The translations under genes and the position numbers were made by a program. The notes beneath the pieces are model-generated. The model ran no database searches. It saw only the letters and a list, made by a program, of their open reading frames with translations, and was not told the origin of the DNA. From positions 1 through 26,923 of the forward strand of contig DATAES010000185.1 in assembly GCA_036257895.1 (NCBI GenBank): a DNA stretch of 26,923 nucleotides. Reading direction: 5' to 3'. Each line of letters starts with the position of its first letter. The first letter of the stretch is position 1. This stretch comes from DATAES01 sp036257895. GTDB lineage: Bacteria; Actinomycetota; Acidimicrobiia; Acidimicrobiales; JACDCH01. Of this stretch, positions 14,465 to 23,337 are shown one piece after another.

Positions 14465-15303
14465 GGTTTCTTGTCGGCCCTCATCGCTGTGACTGCTGCC
14501 TCTCGCATCGCCGCAACCGGTGGATCGAGGCCGGTCCACAACCGCACCGCATGCGCCGCTTGATGCACGAGCATGCCGAGGCCGTTGGCCACAGCACAGC
14601 GGCGCGCGGCTGCTGCAACCAGGAGAGGCGTTTCGGACGGGTGATAGATCAGATCGACCACGGCCTGACCGGGTTGCAGCAGGGCCGGATCGACGGCCAT
14701 CCCTCCTTCGGTCATGCCGAGTGGCGTCGCGTTCACGACGAGATCGGCTGCGGGCACCGCCTCGATTGCGTCCGCTACCCGGCCCGCGGGCCCGGCCAAC
14801 GCGGCCGCGCGTTCGCCGTTGGCGCGCGTGCGGTTGACCACCGCGACGTCGGCGATTCCGGCCCGTGCCAACGCGAGCACCACCGCCCGCGCCGCGCCAC
14901 CGGCGCCGAGCACCGTCGCGCGCCGCTCGCGGGGATCGAAATCCAGATCCGACCGGAGCGCTTCGAGAAAGCCCGGGCCGTCCGTGTTCTCCCCGACCAA
15001 CTCGTCACCGTCGAGCACCACACAGTTGACCGCGCCCAGAGCGTCGGCATCGCGCGAGCGACGGTCGACGAGCTCGGCGACGCGTTCCTTGTGCGGCATG
15101 GTCACCGACAGACCGCCGAAGCGCAGCGCGCGCATTCCCTGAACCGCCGCGGGCACGTCCTCGGAAGCGACCTCGAACGCGAGGTACGACCAGTCGACAC
15201 CGAGTGCCTCGAACGCCGTGTTGACGATGACCGGCGACAGCGAGTGACGGATCGGAGTCCCGATGACCCCCGCCACCCGCGTGGACCCAGAGATCGACCT
15301 CAA
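14461..15303 (-). CDS. aroE: Shikimate dehydrogenase
   Basis: AroE reduces 3-dehydroshikimate to shikimate with NADPH. The 280-aa protein has the substrate-binding SLSP near residue 22, the catalytic lysine in SVTMPHKERV, ENTDGPGF, the nucleotide-binding GAGGAARAVVLAL with NRTRAN after it, and NATPLGM and VVDLIYHP. The start is uncertain: TTG 15303 lies 10 bp after mltG, and GTG 15276 would remove nine residues; either leaves the GVIGTPIRHSLSP core whole. It ends inside the promoter of the Rrf2 cassette. Confidence 0.95.
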   Translation of the reverse strand: MRSISGSTRVAGVIGTPIRHSLSPVIVNTAFEALGVDWSYLAFEVASEDVPAAVQGMRALRFGGLSVTMPHKERVAELVDRRSRDADALGAVNCVVLDGDELVGENTDGPGFLEALRSDLDFDPRERRATVLGAGGAARAVVLALARAGIADVAVVNRTRANGERAAALAGPAGRVADAIEAVPAADLVVNATPLGMTEGGMAVDPALLQPGQAVVDLIYHPSETPLLVAAAARRCAVANGLGMLVHQAAHAVRLWTGLDPPVAAMREAAVTAMRADKKP

Positions 15304-15313
15304 GAGCGAAGCA

Positions 15314-16426
15314 TCAGCCGCAGCCCAGACCGGCGGCCCGGCAGCGTGCCTTTGCGGCCTCGAACTCCGACGCGTTCGCGGTGAACAGGTGATGCCCGGG
15401 CGGGAGGTTGGGATCGAGGACGTAGTAGATCTCGTCGCCTGAGGCGGGATTGAGTGCAGCTTCGAGCGATGCCCGGCTCACGTTCGCGATCGGCGTCGGC
15501 GGTAGTCCAGGGTTGGTACGCGTGTTGTACGGGGAGGTGGACGCGAGATCGCTTTCGCGCAGGACACACGGCCGCTCGTCCTTGAGATAGCACAGCGTCG
15601 CATCGACACCGAGAGGCACACCTTGCGCGAGTCGGTTGTAGATCACTCGTGCGATCTTCGGCCGGTCCTCGTCGACCTTTGCCTCTTCCTCGACGAGCGA
15701 TGCGACGATCAGTGCCTCGTACGGCGAGTGACCGACTCGCGCCTGCGCGTCCCCGAGACCTACCTCGGACGCCACCTTGTCGAACTGCGCCACCATCGTC
15801 TGCACGACCGCGCGCTCGTCGGCGCCTTCGGCGATGTCGTACGTGTCGGGGAACAAGAACCCTTCGATGCCCTGCCCCTGGGGCTGGAAGATCGACCTCG
15901 CCTGCCCGTCGGTCATCGCCTGATTCAGCTTGTCGACCGAGAGCGTCGGGACGTCCTTCACGACCTGCGCGGGGATCTGGCGCAGGTTGAGGCCCGGCGG
16001 AACCGTGAACCGCTTGGTCGGGGGCGGAAGCGGTCCTGCCTCGAGCGTGTGAACTACGTCGTCGGCCTGCGCGTGTTCCGGTAGCCGGTAACTCCCGGCC
16101 TTGAAGGGTCCCGCTCCCTTCCAGCGCACGTAGAACTTGAAGAGGAAGGCATTGCCGATCACACCCTTCTTCTCGAGCAGATCTGCGATCGAGTTGGTCG
16201 ACGACCCGGTCGGCACGTCGAGCACGATCTCGTTCGCGCTCTTGCTGTCAGGGAACAACTGCCCGTGTGCCCAGAACCCGAAGACCGTCGCGACCAACAC
16301 GACGGCGACGAGGATGCTGACGAGGAGGATGAACACCTTGCGCCGCGGTGAGAGCTCGGGCCGGAGCTCCTCGTACTCGACGTCGTCCTCGAACTCGAGG
16401 GCGTCGTCACCCCGTACCTCGGTCAC
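15314..16426 (-). CDS. mltG: Endolytic murein transglycosylase MltG (YceG-like)
   Basis: MltG cleaves nascent peptidoglycan strands at the outer face of the membrane and is thought to set glycan length. The 370-aa protein has an acidic cytoplasmic N-terminus, one membrane helix (about residues 31-52, VFILLVSILVAVVLVATVF), a LysM-like region, and the YceG catalytic core: GIEGFLFPDTY and VASLVEEEAKVDEDRPKIAR with the probable catalytic Glu 246, then NRLAQGVPLGVDATLCY and SPYNTRTNPGLPPTPIANV. GTG 16426 overlaps the ruvX stop as GTGA; upstream codons in this frame lie inside ruvX. Confidence 0.95.
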   Translation of the reverse strand: MTEVRGDDALEFEDDVEYEELRPELSPRRKVFILLVSILVAVVLVATVFGFWAHGQLFPDSKSANEIVLDVPTGSSTNSIADLLEKKGVIGNAFLFKFYVRWKGAGPFKAGSYRLPEHAQADDVVHTLEAGPLPPPTKRFTVPPGLNLRQIPAQVVKDVPTLSVDKLNQAMTDGQARSIFQPQGQGIEGFLFPDTYDIAEGADERAVVQTMVAQFDKVASEVGLGDAQARVGHSPYEALIVASLVEEEAKVDEDRPKIARVIYNRLAQGVPLGVDATLCYLKDERPCVLRESDLASTSPYNTRTNPGLPPTPIANVSRASLEAALNPASGDEIYYVLDPNLPPGHHLFTANASEFEAAKARCRAAGLGCG

Positions 16427-16857
16427 GCGTCGGTACTGCCCGGACGCTGGCGATCCAGCCACGACTGCAACAGGACCGCGGCCGCAGCCCGGTCGATCAC
16501 CGCGGTGCGACTCTTGCCTCGCACACCTTGCTCGCGTAGGTGCCGGTCCGCGGTCACCGTGGTGAAACGCTCGTCGACCAGCTCGACCGGAACGGCCAGC
16601 ACATCGCGAAGTTCTGCGACCTCGTCGCGTACTGCCCGCGCTGCGGGGCCTTCCGTGCCGTCGAGTGACAGCGGAAGACCCACGACCACCACGCCCGCGG
16701 CCCAGTCATCGACGAGCCGGACCATGGCTCGATGGTCTACTTCCCGGTCGCCCCGCGAACGGTTGATGGTCTCGATCGGCGTAGCCACGCGGCCCTGGTC
16801 GTCGCTGACCGCCACCCCGATGCGCTTCGACCCCAGGTCGAGCCCCAGCGCCCTCAT
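16423..16857 (-). CDS. ruvX: RuvX/YqgF-type RNase H-fold nuclease (Holliday junction resolvase-like, pre-16S rRNA processing)
   Basis: The 144-aa protein has the family start RALGLDLGSKRIGVAVSDD with the first catalytic Asp, VVVGLPLSLDGTEGPAAR, VDERFTTVTADRHLREQG, and IDRAAAAVLLQSWLD near the end. YqgF proteins mature 16S rRNA ends, and mycobacterial RuvX can also cut Holliday junctions. I chose ATG 16857; a longer in-frame reading reaches into alaS but is unlike any YqgF N-terminus. A GC hairpin sits directly upstream. The alaS-ruvX-mltG-aroE order is conserved in actinobacteria. Confidence 0.94.
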   Translation of the reverse strand: MRALGLDLGSKRIGVAVSDDQGRVATPIETINRSRGDREVDHRAMVRLVDDWAAGVVVVGLPLSLDGTEGPAARAVRDEVAELRDVLAVPVELVDERFTTVTADRHLREQGVRGKSRTAVIDRAAAAVLLQSWLDRQRPGSTDA

Positions 16858-16864
16858 TTCTTCG

Positions 16865-16881
16865 CGGGGGCTGCGCCCCCG
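16865..16881 (-). repeat. GC hairpin directly before the ruvX start
   Basis: The arms CGGGGGC and GCCCCCG form a 7-bp stem with a GCA loop, 7 nt before ATG 16857. It lies in the 142-bp alaS-ruvX gap, which otherwise shows no gene. The gap lacks a T-run after the hairpin, so it is not a standard terminator. It could be a REP-like repeat or could limit ruvX translation. GGGGGCGCAGCCCCC-type hairpins are common in GC-rich genomes. Confidence 0.6.
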
Positions 16882-16999
16882 GACCCCATCAGCGTCCTGT
16901 CGATACAGATCGCCGACGTACTCCACGCGATCGCCGGTGGTCGACGATCTGCACCGATCCCTAGCGGTCGCACGGCCGCCACGAGCACGCTTCGCTCGC

Positions 17000-19606
17000 T
17001 CATGTCTGACTGGGTGCAGCCAGACCGGCGGCGGCACGAGCGAGCGTCAGTGCGTCCTCGAGCCCCGCCGGGTCCTTGCCGCCGGCCACCGACAGCCTCG
17101 GATCTCTGCCACCACCACCCTTGATCGCCTTCGCCGCGTCGGCGATCAACGCGGCCGCGTCAAGACCGCTGTCGTCGGTCACCGCGCTCACGAGCGCCGC
17201 GCCGCCGCCGTCGGGTGCCGAACCGAGCACCACGGCGCGGACGCCGGCCACGTCGCGCACCGCAACCGCCAGATCGCGCAGGCCGTCGCGGTCCACGCCG
17301 TCGACCTTGGCAATCACGACACCGTCGACCGCGCTCGCCGCGAGCTCCGTCGACCGGCCGGTGGCCGCCTGCCGCCGCAGAGACTTGACCTCGTCGCGCA
17401 GTCCTTTGATCTCGTCGATCCGCTTGCGCACACCCTCGAGCAGGTCTTCACGCGGCACGTTGAGCAACCCTGCCACCGAGTCGACGAGTTGCTCCTCGGT
17501 GCGCAGCCGTTCGATGGGGCCCGTGCCGGTGACGGCCTCGATCCGACGCAGGTTCGAACCGATCGACTCCTCCCGCACGATCTTCACCGGCCCGATGTCG
17601 CCGAGCGCGCGCACGTGGGTTCCACCGCACAACTCGATCGAGTGGCGGCCCGCTTCGAGCACGCGCACGATGTCGCCGTACTTGTCGCCGAAGAACGCGA
17701 TCGCGCCGAGTTGTTCCGCGTTCGTCTTCGTCGTCTCGTAATGGTGCACCGGATCATTGGCGAGGATCTCGTTGTTGGCGAGGTCTTCGATCGCCTGGAT
17801 CTCCTCCGGCGACACCGGCTGGTAGTGGCTGAAGTCGAATCGCAACCGATCCGGCGCGACGAGTGAGCCCTGCTGCTTCACGTGGTCGCCCAACACCTGA
17901 CGCAAGGCCCAATGGAGAACGTGGGTGCCGGTGTGGTTGCGCCGGATCGCGTCACGGCGAGACACGTCGATACCTGCGGTGGCCTCCTGACCGGCCGTGA
18001 TCTCACCGTCCGTGATGCGCGCGACATGGCGGTGCAGGCCCGGCAACGCATAGTTCGTGTCGAGCACCTCGGCCGTGCCCGTGTCCGTCGTGATGGTGCC
18101 GGTGTCGCCGACCTGACCACCGGCCTCGGCATAGAACGGTGTGCGGTCGAGGACGATCGCGACCTCGCCGTCACGTCCCGGGACGACCGCGATCACGGTC
18201 GCTTTGGTCTCGAACTCTTCGCGACCCACGAACTCGGTGGGCCCGAACTGATCGAGGACCGACTGGAAGTCCGTCAGGTCCGCGTAGAGCGATTCCTTGC
18301 TCGCCTTGCCACCGCTGATCTCCTGTGCGCGGCGCAGCGCCGCCTCGTAGCCGTCGATGTCGACGTCGATGCCGCGCTCCGCGGTGATCTCCTGGGTGAC
18401 CTCGAGCGGAAAGCCGTAGGTCTCGTAGAGGTCGAAGGCAACGTCGCCCGCGAGCGTGGCACCGCCTTCGAGGGCGGCGAGTTTGTTCTCGAGCAACGTC
18501 GAGCCGCGCTCGAGCGTGCGCCGGAAGGCAGTCTCCTCTCGAGCGATCGTGTCCGCGATGTAGTCGCGGTTGGCCCGCAGATCCGGATACGCGTCCTCCA
18601 TCAACGCGATGCAGCCGTCGACGAGTGGCGCGGTCATGTCGCTCCGCGCGTCGAGCAGGTAGCCATACCGCACGGCGCGTCGAATGATGCGCCGCAGGAC
18701 ATAGCCCCGGTCCTCGTTCGACGGGATCACACCGTCGTTCACCAGGAAGGTCATCGTGCGGGCGTGGTCGGCGATGATCTTCAGCCCGATGTCTGTGCGT
18801 TCGTCCCGCCCGAGCGTCTTTCCGGTGATCGACTGCGCGGTGTCGACGAGCGCCGCGAGGATGTCGGTGTCGAAGACCGAGTACACGCCGTTGACCGCTG
18901 CGAGGATTCGCTCGAGCCCGGCTCCCGTGTCGACGTTGCGACGTGGCAGGTCCTCCAACGCACCGTCGGGACGACGAAAGAACTGCGTGAAGACCAGGTT
19001 CCAGATCTCGACGTAGCGTTCTGCCGCGGCCGGGTCCGCGGGGCCGTTGTCGGGACCGTGGTCCGCGCCGTAGTCCCAGAAGATCTCCGAACTCGGGCCA
19101 CACGGACCGACGTCACCCATCTCCCAGAAGTTGTCCGCGTCGAGACGCTGGATGCGCGACCGCGGGAACCCGACCTCGTCGGCCCAGATCTCCTCGGCCT
19201 CGTCGTCGCTGACGTGCACGGTGACCCACAAGCGATCGGCGTCGAGCCGCACCACCTCCGTGAAGAACTTCCACGCCCAGTTGATCGCGTCGCGCTTGAA
19301 GTAGTCGCCGAAGCTCCAGTTGCCGAGCATTTCGAAGAAGCTGAGATGGCGCGGCGTCCGTCCGATGGCGTCGAGGTCGTTGTGCTTGCCGCCGGCCCGC
19401 ACGCACCTCTGCACGTCGACCACCCGCGGCGGGTCGTACGGCACCGCTTCCTCGCCGAGGAAGTAAGGAACGAACTGCATCATCCCCGAGTTCGTGAACA
19501 TCGGCGCCGTCGGGTGATGCGGGATCAAGCTGGCAGAGGGCACGATCGTGTGCTGCCGCTCGACGAAGAAGTCGAGGAACGCGCGGCGCAGCTCGTGACT
19601 CTGCAT
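17000..19606 (-). CDS. alaS: Alanyl-tRNA synthetase
   Basis: AlaRS charges tRNA(Ala) and edits mischarged Ser and Gly. The 868-aa protein has all expected domains: class II catalytic core (MQSHELRRAFLDFF, SASLIPHHPTAPMFTNSGM, GRTPRHLSFFEMLGNWSFGDYF, DVGPCGPSSEIFWD), the tRNA-recognition helical region, the editing domain with zinc ligands HTGTHVLHWAL and CGGTHVRALGDIG, and the C-Ala domain ending with a GGGGRDP motif. ATG 19606 is preferred over the adjacent GTG 19609. It begins 10 bp after the small membrane-protein gene and has no clear ribosome binding site, so it may rely on upstream translation. Confidence 0.98.
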   Translation of the reverse strand: MQSHELRRAFLDFFVERQHTIVPSASLIPHHPTAPMFTNSGMMQFVPYFLGEEAVPYDPPRVVDVQRCVRAGGKHNDLDAIGRTPRHLSFFEMLGNWSFGDYFKRDAINWAWKFFTEVVRLDADRLWVTVHVSDDEAEEIWADEVGFPRSRIQRLDADNFWEMGDVGPCGPSSEIFWDYGADHGPDNGPADPAAAERYVEIWNLVFTQFFRRPDGALEDLPRRNVDTGAGLERILAAVNGVYSVFDTDILAALVDTAQSITGKTLGRDERTDIGLKIIADHARTMTFLVNDGVIPSNEDRGYVLRRIIRRAVRYGYLLDARSDMTAPLVDGCIALMEDAYPDLRANRDYIADTIAREETAFRRTLERGSTLLENKLAALEGGATLAGDVAFDLYETYGFPLEVTQEITAERGIDVDIDGYEAALRRAQEISGGKASKESLYADLTDFQSVLDQFGPTEFVGREEFETKATVIAVVPGRDGEVAIVLDRTPFYAEAGGQVGDTGTITTDTGTAEVLDTNYALPGLHRHVARITDGEITAGQEATAGIDVSRRDAIRRNHTGTHVLHWALRQVLGDHVKQQGSLVAPDRLRFDFSHYQPVSPEEIQAIEDLANNEILANDPVHHYETTKTNAEQLGAIAFFGDKYGDIVRVLEAGRHSIELCGGTHVRALGDIGPVKIVREESIGSNLRRIEAVTGTGPIERLRTEEQLVDSVAGLLNVPREDLLEGVRKRIDEIKGLRDEVKSLRRQAATGRSTELAASAVDGVVIAKVDGVDRDGLRDLAVAVRDVAGVRAVVLGSAPDGGGAALVSAVTDDSGLDAAALIADAAKAIKGGGGRDPRLSVAGGKDPAGLEDALTLARAAAGLAAPSQT

Positions 19607-19616
19607 CACGTCAACG

Positions 19617-19859
19617 CTACCGGTGGGTCGAGGCGAGCTCGGCCCGGATCTCGTCCTCCCGCTCTCGCATCGCGTCGCGCCCCTCGACGACTGCGGCCCG
19701 CAGGTCCTGGCCGAGGCTGCGAATCGCGCTCGCCAGATCGTTCGACATCCGCTCAGGCGAGTACCGGGCGATCGCCTCGCGGAGGTACCGGGTGAACCAG
19801 AACGCCAAGCCGAATCCGAAGCCGATCCCGATCGCGAGCCAGAACAGTCGCTTGAACAC
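19617..19859 (-). CDS. Small single-TM protein, DUF6167-like
   Basis: This 80-aa protein has one N-terminal glycine- and phenylalanine-rich membrane helix (LFWLAIGIGFGFGLAFWFT) and a charged helical tail. Streptomyces and relatives have a small protein of this type (DUF6167) at the same place, just before alaS, so the assignment rests on size, shape and position. Its function is unknown. The start is GTG 19859, 8 bp after the DUF948 gene, with AGGG upstream. Confidence 0.72.
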   Translation of the reverse strand: MFKRLFWLAIGIGFGFGLAFWFTRYLREAIARYSPERMSNDLASAIRSLGQDLRAAVVEGRDAMREREDEIRAELASTHR

Positions 19860-19867
19860 CCGTTGCC

Positions 19868-20233
19868 CTACTCGTGGAGGCGCCGGCGCCGGAACCGGCG
19901 GGCCGCGCGGCCGGTGCCCGACGCGAACGCGATGGTCTTGATGACCGGGTTCGAGAAGGCCAGGTACGCGAGTCGAGACGCCGAGTCCAGGGTGGTGGAG
20001 ATCGATTCCGCGGTGCCGAGCAATGTGTCGACCCGCTCGAGATCGCTGGTGGCCTGACCGACGGCGCTGCGCATCTCCACCACGACCGGAAGTGTTTCGC
20101 GCCGCACCTCCTCGATCGACTCTCGCAGGATCGTCAGCGTCCGGGTCAACTGCACGATCGCGTACACCAGCACCAGAACAGCCATGCCGCTGGCGACCGC
20201 CACGATCACCGCGGCGGTGTCACTGGTGTCCAT
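19868..20233 (-). CDS. DUF948 membrane-anchored coiled-coil protein
   Basis: This 121-aa protein has an N-terminal membrane helix (AVIVAVASGMAVLVLVYAIV) followed by a long heptad-like helix (LTRTLTILRESIEEVRRETLPVVVEM) and a basic arginine-rich C-terminus. That architecture and the location before alaS match DUF948. No enzymatic residues are apparent. The role is unknown; a membrane-associated structural or stress function has been suggested for relatives. The ATG lies inside the end of rarA (14-bp overlap). Confidence 0.82.
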   Translation of the reverse strand: MDTSDTAAVIVAVASGMAVLVLVYAIVQLTRTLTILRESIEEVRRETLPVVVEMRSAVGQATSDLERVDTLLGTAESISTTLDSASRLAYLAFSNPVIKTIAFASGTGRAARRFRRRRLHE

Positions 20234-21566
20234 CGTCGTCCCTTCCCGAGCGGTCTTCGTTGCGGACCTGGTTGCGAAGGCGAGCCATGCGCTCGGCGAT
20301 CTCCTGTTCGAAGCCGTGGTGTGACGGTGCGTAGTAGGTACGCCCTGCCGCCGCCGGGGGGCGGTACTCCTGCTCGACCCAGCCCCGGGGGTCGTCGTGA
20401 GGATAGTGGTAACCGACTCCGTGGCCGAGCTTGGCCGCGCTGCGGTAACCGGTGCCGCGGAGGTGCGGCGGGACCTCGCCTGCCGAGCCGCCGGTGACGT
20501 CTTCGCGCGCTTGCCAGATGGCCACGGCGGCCCGGTTCGACTTGGGTGCGGTCGCGAGGTGGACGACCGCTTGCGCGAGGTTGAGTTGTGCCTCGGGCAG
20601 ACCGACGAATTCGACCGCCCGCGCCGCCGCGTCGGCCACGAGCAATGCCATCGGATCAGCCATCCCGACGTCTTCGGACGCCAGGATCACGAGCCGGCGC
20701 GCGATGAAGCGGGCATCCTCCCCTGCCTCGAGCATGCGGGCGAGCCAGTACAGCCCGGCGTCGGCATCAGAGCCCCGAATGCTCTTGATGAACGCGCTGA
20801 TCACGTCGTAGTGCTCGTCCTCGCCGTAGCGCAGGGCCTTGGTGCCGATGGCCGACTCGGCGTCGTCGAGCGTGAGCTTGATGTCGCTGCCGCGGGCTCG
20901 CACGAGCGCGACCGCGACCTCGACCGTGGTCAATGCCTGACGGCCGTCGCCCTGGGTCATCGTGACGAGGTGGGCGAGCGCGTCGTCGTCGATGGTCGCG
21001 CCTTCGGCTTCGAGGCCGCGCTGCACGAGCTCGGTGGTGGCCTGTTCGTCGAGCGGCTCGAGCCGGAACAGCGTGGACCGCGACATCAGCGGCGGGTTGA
21101 CCTCGAAGTACGGGTTCTCGGTCGTCGCTCCGATGAGGACGATCAGCCCGCTCTCGACGGACGGCAGCAGCGCGTCCTGCTGTGCCTTGTTGAAACGGTG
21201 GACCTCGTCGAGGAACAGAATCGTGCCTCGGTCGTGCTCGCCGAGCCGGCGTTGCGCCCGCTCGAGCACCTCTCGCACGTCCTTCACACCTGCGCTCACC
21301 GCCGACAGCTGCTCGTACTCCTTCTCGGTGGCGTTCGCGATGAGGCGGGCGATGGTCGTCTTCCCGGTTCCGGGTGGACCCCACAGGATCACAGACGAGA
21401 GACGATCGGTCTCGATGAGCGCACGCAGTGGCGCACCCGGGCCGAGCAGGTGCGGTTGGCCGACGACTTCGTCGAGCGATCTCGGTCTGAGCCGATCGGC
21501 CAGTGGCGCGCGGGCCGCGAGACGCTCCGACGCGGCGGCGCGGAACAAGTCGTCGCCTCTGGCCAC
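20220..21566 (-). CDS. rarA: Replication-associated recombination protein RarA (MgsA) AAA+ ATPase
   Basis: RarA is a clamp-loader-like AAA+ ATPase that acts at stalled replication forks. The 448-aa protein has PLADRLRPRSLDEVVGQ at the N-terminus, Walker A GPPGTGKTTIARL, Walker B ILFLDEVHRFNKAQQDALLP, sensor 1 IGATTENPYFEVNPPLMSRS, and the C-terminal MgsA domain (DADAGLYWLARMLEAGED and RRLVILASEDVGMADP, APKSNRAA, YHYPHDDPRGWVEQEY). The start is GTG 21566. No ribosome binding site precedes it; TAACCT 6 nt upstream suggests a leaderless mRNA. It shares an end with DUF948. Confidence 0.96.
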   Translation of the reverse strand: MARGDDLFRAAASERLAARAPLADRLRPRSLDEVVGQPHLLGPGAPLRALIETDRLSSVILWGPPGTGKTTIARLIANATEKEYEQLSAVSAGVKDVREVLERAQRRLGEHDRGTILFLDEVHRFNKAQQDALLPSVESGLIVLIGATTENPYFEVNPPLMSRSTLFRLEPLDEQATTELVQRGLEAEGATIDDDALAHLVTMTQGDGRQALTTVEVAVALVRARGSDIKLTLDDAESAIGTKALRYGEDEHYDVISAFIKSIRGSDADAGLYWLARMLEAGEDARFIARRLVILASEDVGMADPMALLVADAAARAVEFVGLPEAQLNLAQAVVHLATAPKSNRAAVAIWQAREDVTGGSAGEVPPHLRGTGYRSAAKLGHGVGYHYPHDDPRGWVEQEYRPPAAAGRTYYAPSHHGFEQEIAERMARLRNQVRNEDRSGRDDDGHQ

Positions 21567-21572
21567 CCGCGG

Positions 21573-21578
21573 AGGTTA
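21573..21578 (-). promoter_or_regulatory. Probable -10 box for leaderless rarA mRNA
   Basis: TAACCT fits TANNNT and lies exactly 6 nt before GTG 21566 in the 43-bp gap after aspS. The same six-base motif heads the pyr operon promoter. The intervening CCGCGG holds no ribosome binding site. No convincing -35 box is seen. Confidence 0.5.
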
Positions 21579-21609
21579 GGCGGGCCGCCATCGCTCGGCG
21601 GGCGGCGGA

Positions 21610-23337
21610 TCAGTCCTTCGGGGGAAGGACGCGGAGACCGAGCTCGGTGAGCTGGCGCTCCTCCACAGGCGTGGGCGCGCCGGTCATCGGGTCGAGGCCG
21701 GACTGCGTCTTCGGGAAGGCGATGATCTCGCGGATGTTCTCCTCGCCGGCGAGGATGGCGACGAGCCGCTCCATGCCGAACGCGAAGCCACCGTGCGGCG
21801 GCGCGCCGTAGCGGAACGGGGTCAGGAAGAAGCCGAACCGACGATTCGCTTCTTCTTCGTCGATGCCGAGCACGCTGAACACACGCTGCTGCAGTGCAGG
21901 GTCGTGGATCCGGATGCTCCCCGATCCGAGCTCCCACCCATTGAGCACGAGGTCGTACGCCTGGCTGCGTACGGACATCGGATCGGTCTCCAGCTTGTCG
22001 ATGTCATCGGGATGCGGATGCGTGAACGCGTGGTGTGCAGGCTTCGGGCGACCCTCCTCCGACACCCCGACGAACATCGGGAAGTCGACAACCCACACGT
22101 ACCGGTACGGCGGCTCGTAGGCCGGTGGGCCGCCGAGGTCGTTGCGCAACTGCCCGAGCACTTCGCACGTCGTCATCCACTCGTCCGCCACGAGCAGGAG
22201 GACGTCGCCTGGCGCCGCGTCCAACGCGTCGACCAACGCCCGTTGCTCGCCATCGCTGAGGAACTTGGTCAATGGCGAGTCGAGCGTGCCGCCATCGCCC
22301 ACCTTGAACCACGCCAGTCCCTTCGCGCCCATCTGCTTCGCACGATCGGTGAGTGCATCGAGCTTGTTCCTGGTGAGCTCGCCGCCGGCACCCTGCACCC
22401 GGATGCCTTTGACGCTCGGCGCCTGGAAGACGCGAGCTTCCGTCCGGGCGAAAACCTCGCCGAGTTCGGTCAGCTCCATGCCGAAGCGCAGGTCCGGCTT
22501 GTCGACGCCGAACCGGTTCATCGAGTCGTGCCACGTGATGCGCTCGATCGTCGAGGGGCGTTCGCCCGTGACGGCCTCAGCCGCGTCGAGCACGGCCTCG
22601 CTGATGAACTCGAGGACGTCCTCTTGGTCGACGAAGCTCGCCTCCGCATCGAGTTGCATGAACTCGTACTGGCGGTCGGCGCGCAGATCCTCGTCACGGA
22701 GGCATCGCGCGATCTGGTAATAGCGCTCGAGCCCACCGACCATCAGCAGCTGCTTGTACAGCTGCGGGCTCTGCGGGAGCGCATAGAACGATCCGGGACT
22801 CTGCCTCGACGGCACCAGGAACTCGCGCGCGCCTTCGGGAGTCGAAGCCATGAGCATCGGGGTCTCGACCTCGATGAATCCTTGCCGGTCCATCGCGTTG
22901 CGGACGGCTGCGTTCACGATCGAGTGGATCGTCAGGTTGCGCTGCATGTGGTCACGCCGCAGATCCAGGTACCGGTACTTCAACCGCACGACCTCGTCGA
23001 CCTCCGTACGGTCGTCGAGGGGAAAGGGCGGCGGGTCGGCCACGTTGAGGATCTCCACCGCGCAGTCGCCCACCTCGACTTCACCGGTGGCGAGTTGCGG
23101 GTTGACCGTGCCTTCAGGTCGAGCGCGCACGACGCCCGTGATGCGCACGACGTACTCCGCCCGCAAGTCGTGGGCGCCGTCGACGACGCACTGGATCAGG
23201 CCTGTTCGATCTCGGAGGTCGATGAACGCGAGGTGCTCGCCGTGCTCGCGACGGCGCGCGACCCAGCCACACACGCTGACCTCTGCACCGACGTCCTCAG
23301 AACGCAGCTCACCGCACCAGTGCGTTCGCATGCTCAT
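21610..23337 (-). CDS. aspS: Aspartyl-tRNA synthetase, probably non-discriminating
   Basis: AspRS charges tRNA(Asp). The 575-aa bacterial-type enzyme has an N-terminal anticodon-binding OB domain, KYRYLDLRRDHMQRNL, class II motif 2 RCLRDEDLRADRQYEFMQLD, a GAD insertion domain, and motif 3 GFAFGMERLVAILAGEENI. His 32 (RREHGEHLAF) and Gly 76 (RARPEGTVN) occupy positions reported as His31/Gly81-type determinants of non-discriminating AspRS, so it probably also makes Asp-tRNA(Asn) for amidation by GatCAB. ATG 23337 overlaps the hisS stop as ATGA. Confidence 0.97.
   Translation of the reverse strand: MSMRTHWCGELRSEDVGAEVSVCGWVARRREHGEHLAFIDLRDRTGLIQCVVDGAHDLRAEYVVRITGVVRARPEGTVNPQLATGEVEVGDCAVEILNVADPPPFPLDDRTEVDEVVRLKYRYLDLRRDHMQRNLTIHSIVNAAVRNAMDRQGFIEVETPMLMASTPEGAREFLVPSRQSPGSFYALPQSPQLYKQLLMVGGLERYYQIARCLRDEDLRADRQYEFMQLDAEASFVDQEDVLEFISEAVLDAAEAVTGERPSTIERITWHDSMNRFGVDKPDLRFGMELTELGEVFARTEARVFQAPSVKGIRVQGAGGELTRNKLDALTDRAKQMGAKGLAWFKVGDGGTLDSPLTKFLSDGEQRALVDALDAAPGDVLLLVADEWMTTCEVLGQLRNDLGGPPAYEPPYRYVWVVDFPMFVGVSEEGRPKPAHHAFTHPHPDDIDKLETDPMSVRSQAYDLVLNGWELGSGSIRIHDPALQQRVFSVLGIDEEEANRRFGFFLTPFRYGAPPHGGFAFGMERLVAILAGEENIREIIAFPKTQSGLDPMTGAPTPVEERQLTELGLRVLPPKD

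Noticed and set aside
13499..14539. 346-codon minus-strand frame across the Rrf2 and SDR genes
   Set aside because: It is an alternative frame over two well-recognised overlapping genes, with Arg/Ser-rich shadow composition.
16858..17037. 60-residue upstream extension of ruvX into alaS
   Set aside because: YqgF proteins start directly at the LGLDLGSKRIG strand; the extension is arginine-rich and overlaps the alaS end in another frame.
17882..19795. 637-codon plus-strand open frame opposite alaS
   Set aside because: It is fully antisense to a complete alanyl-tRNA synthetase, has shadow-like composition and no recognisable domain.
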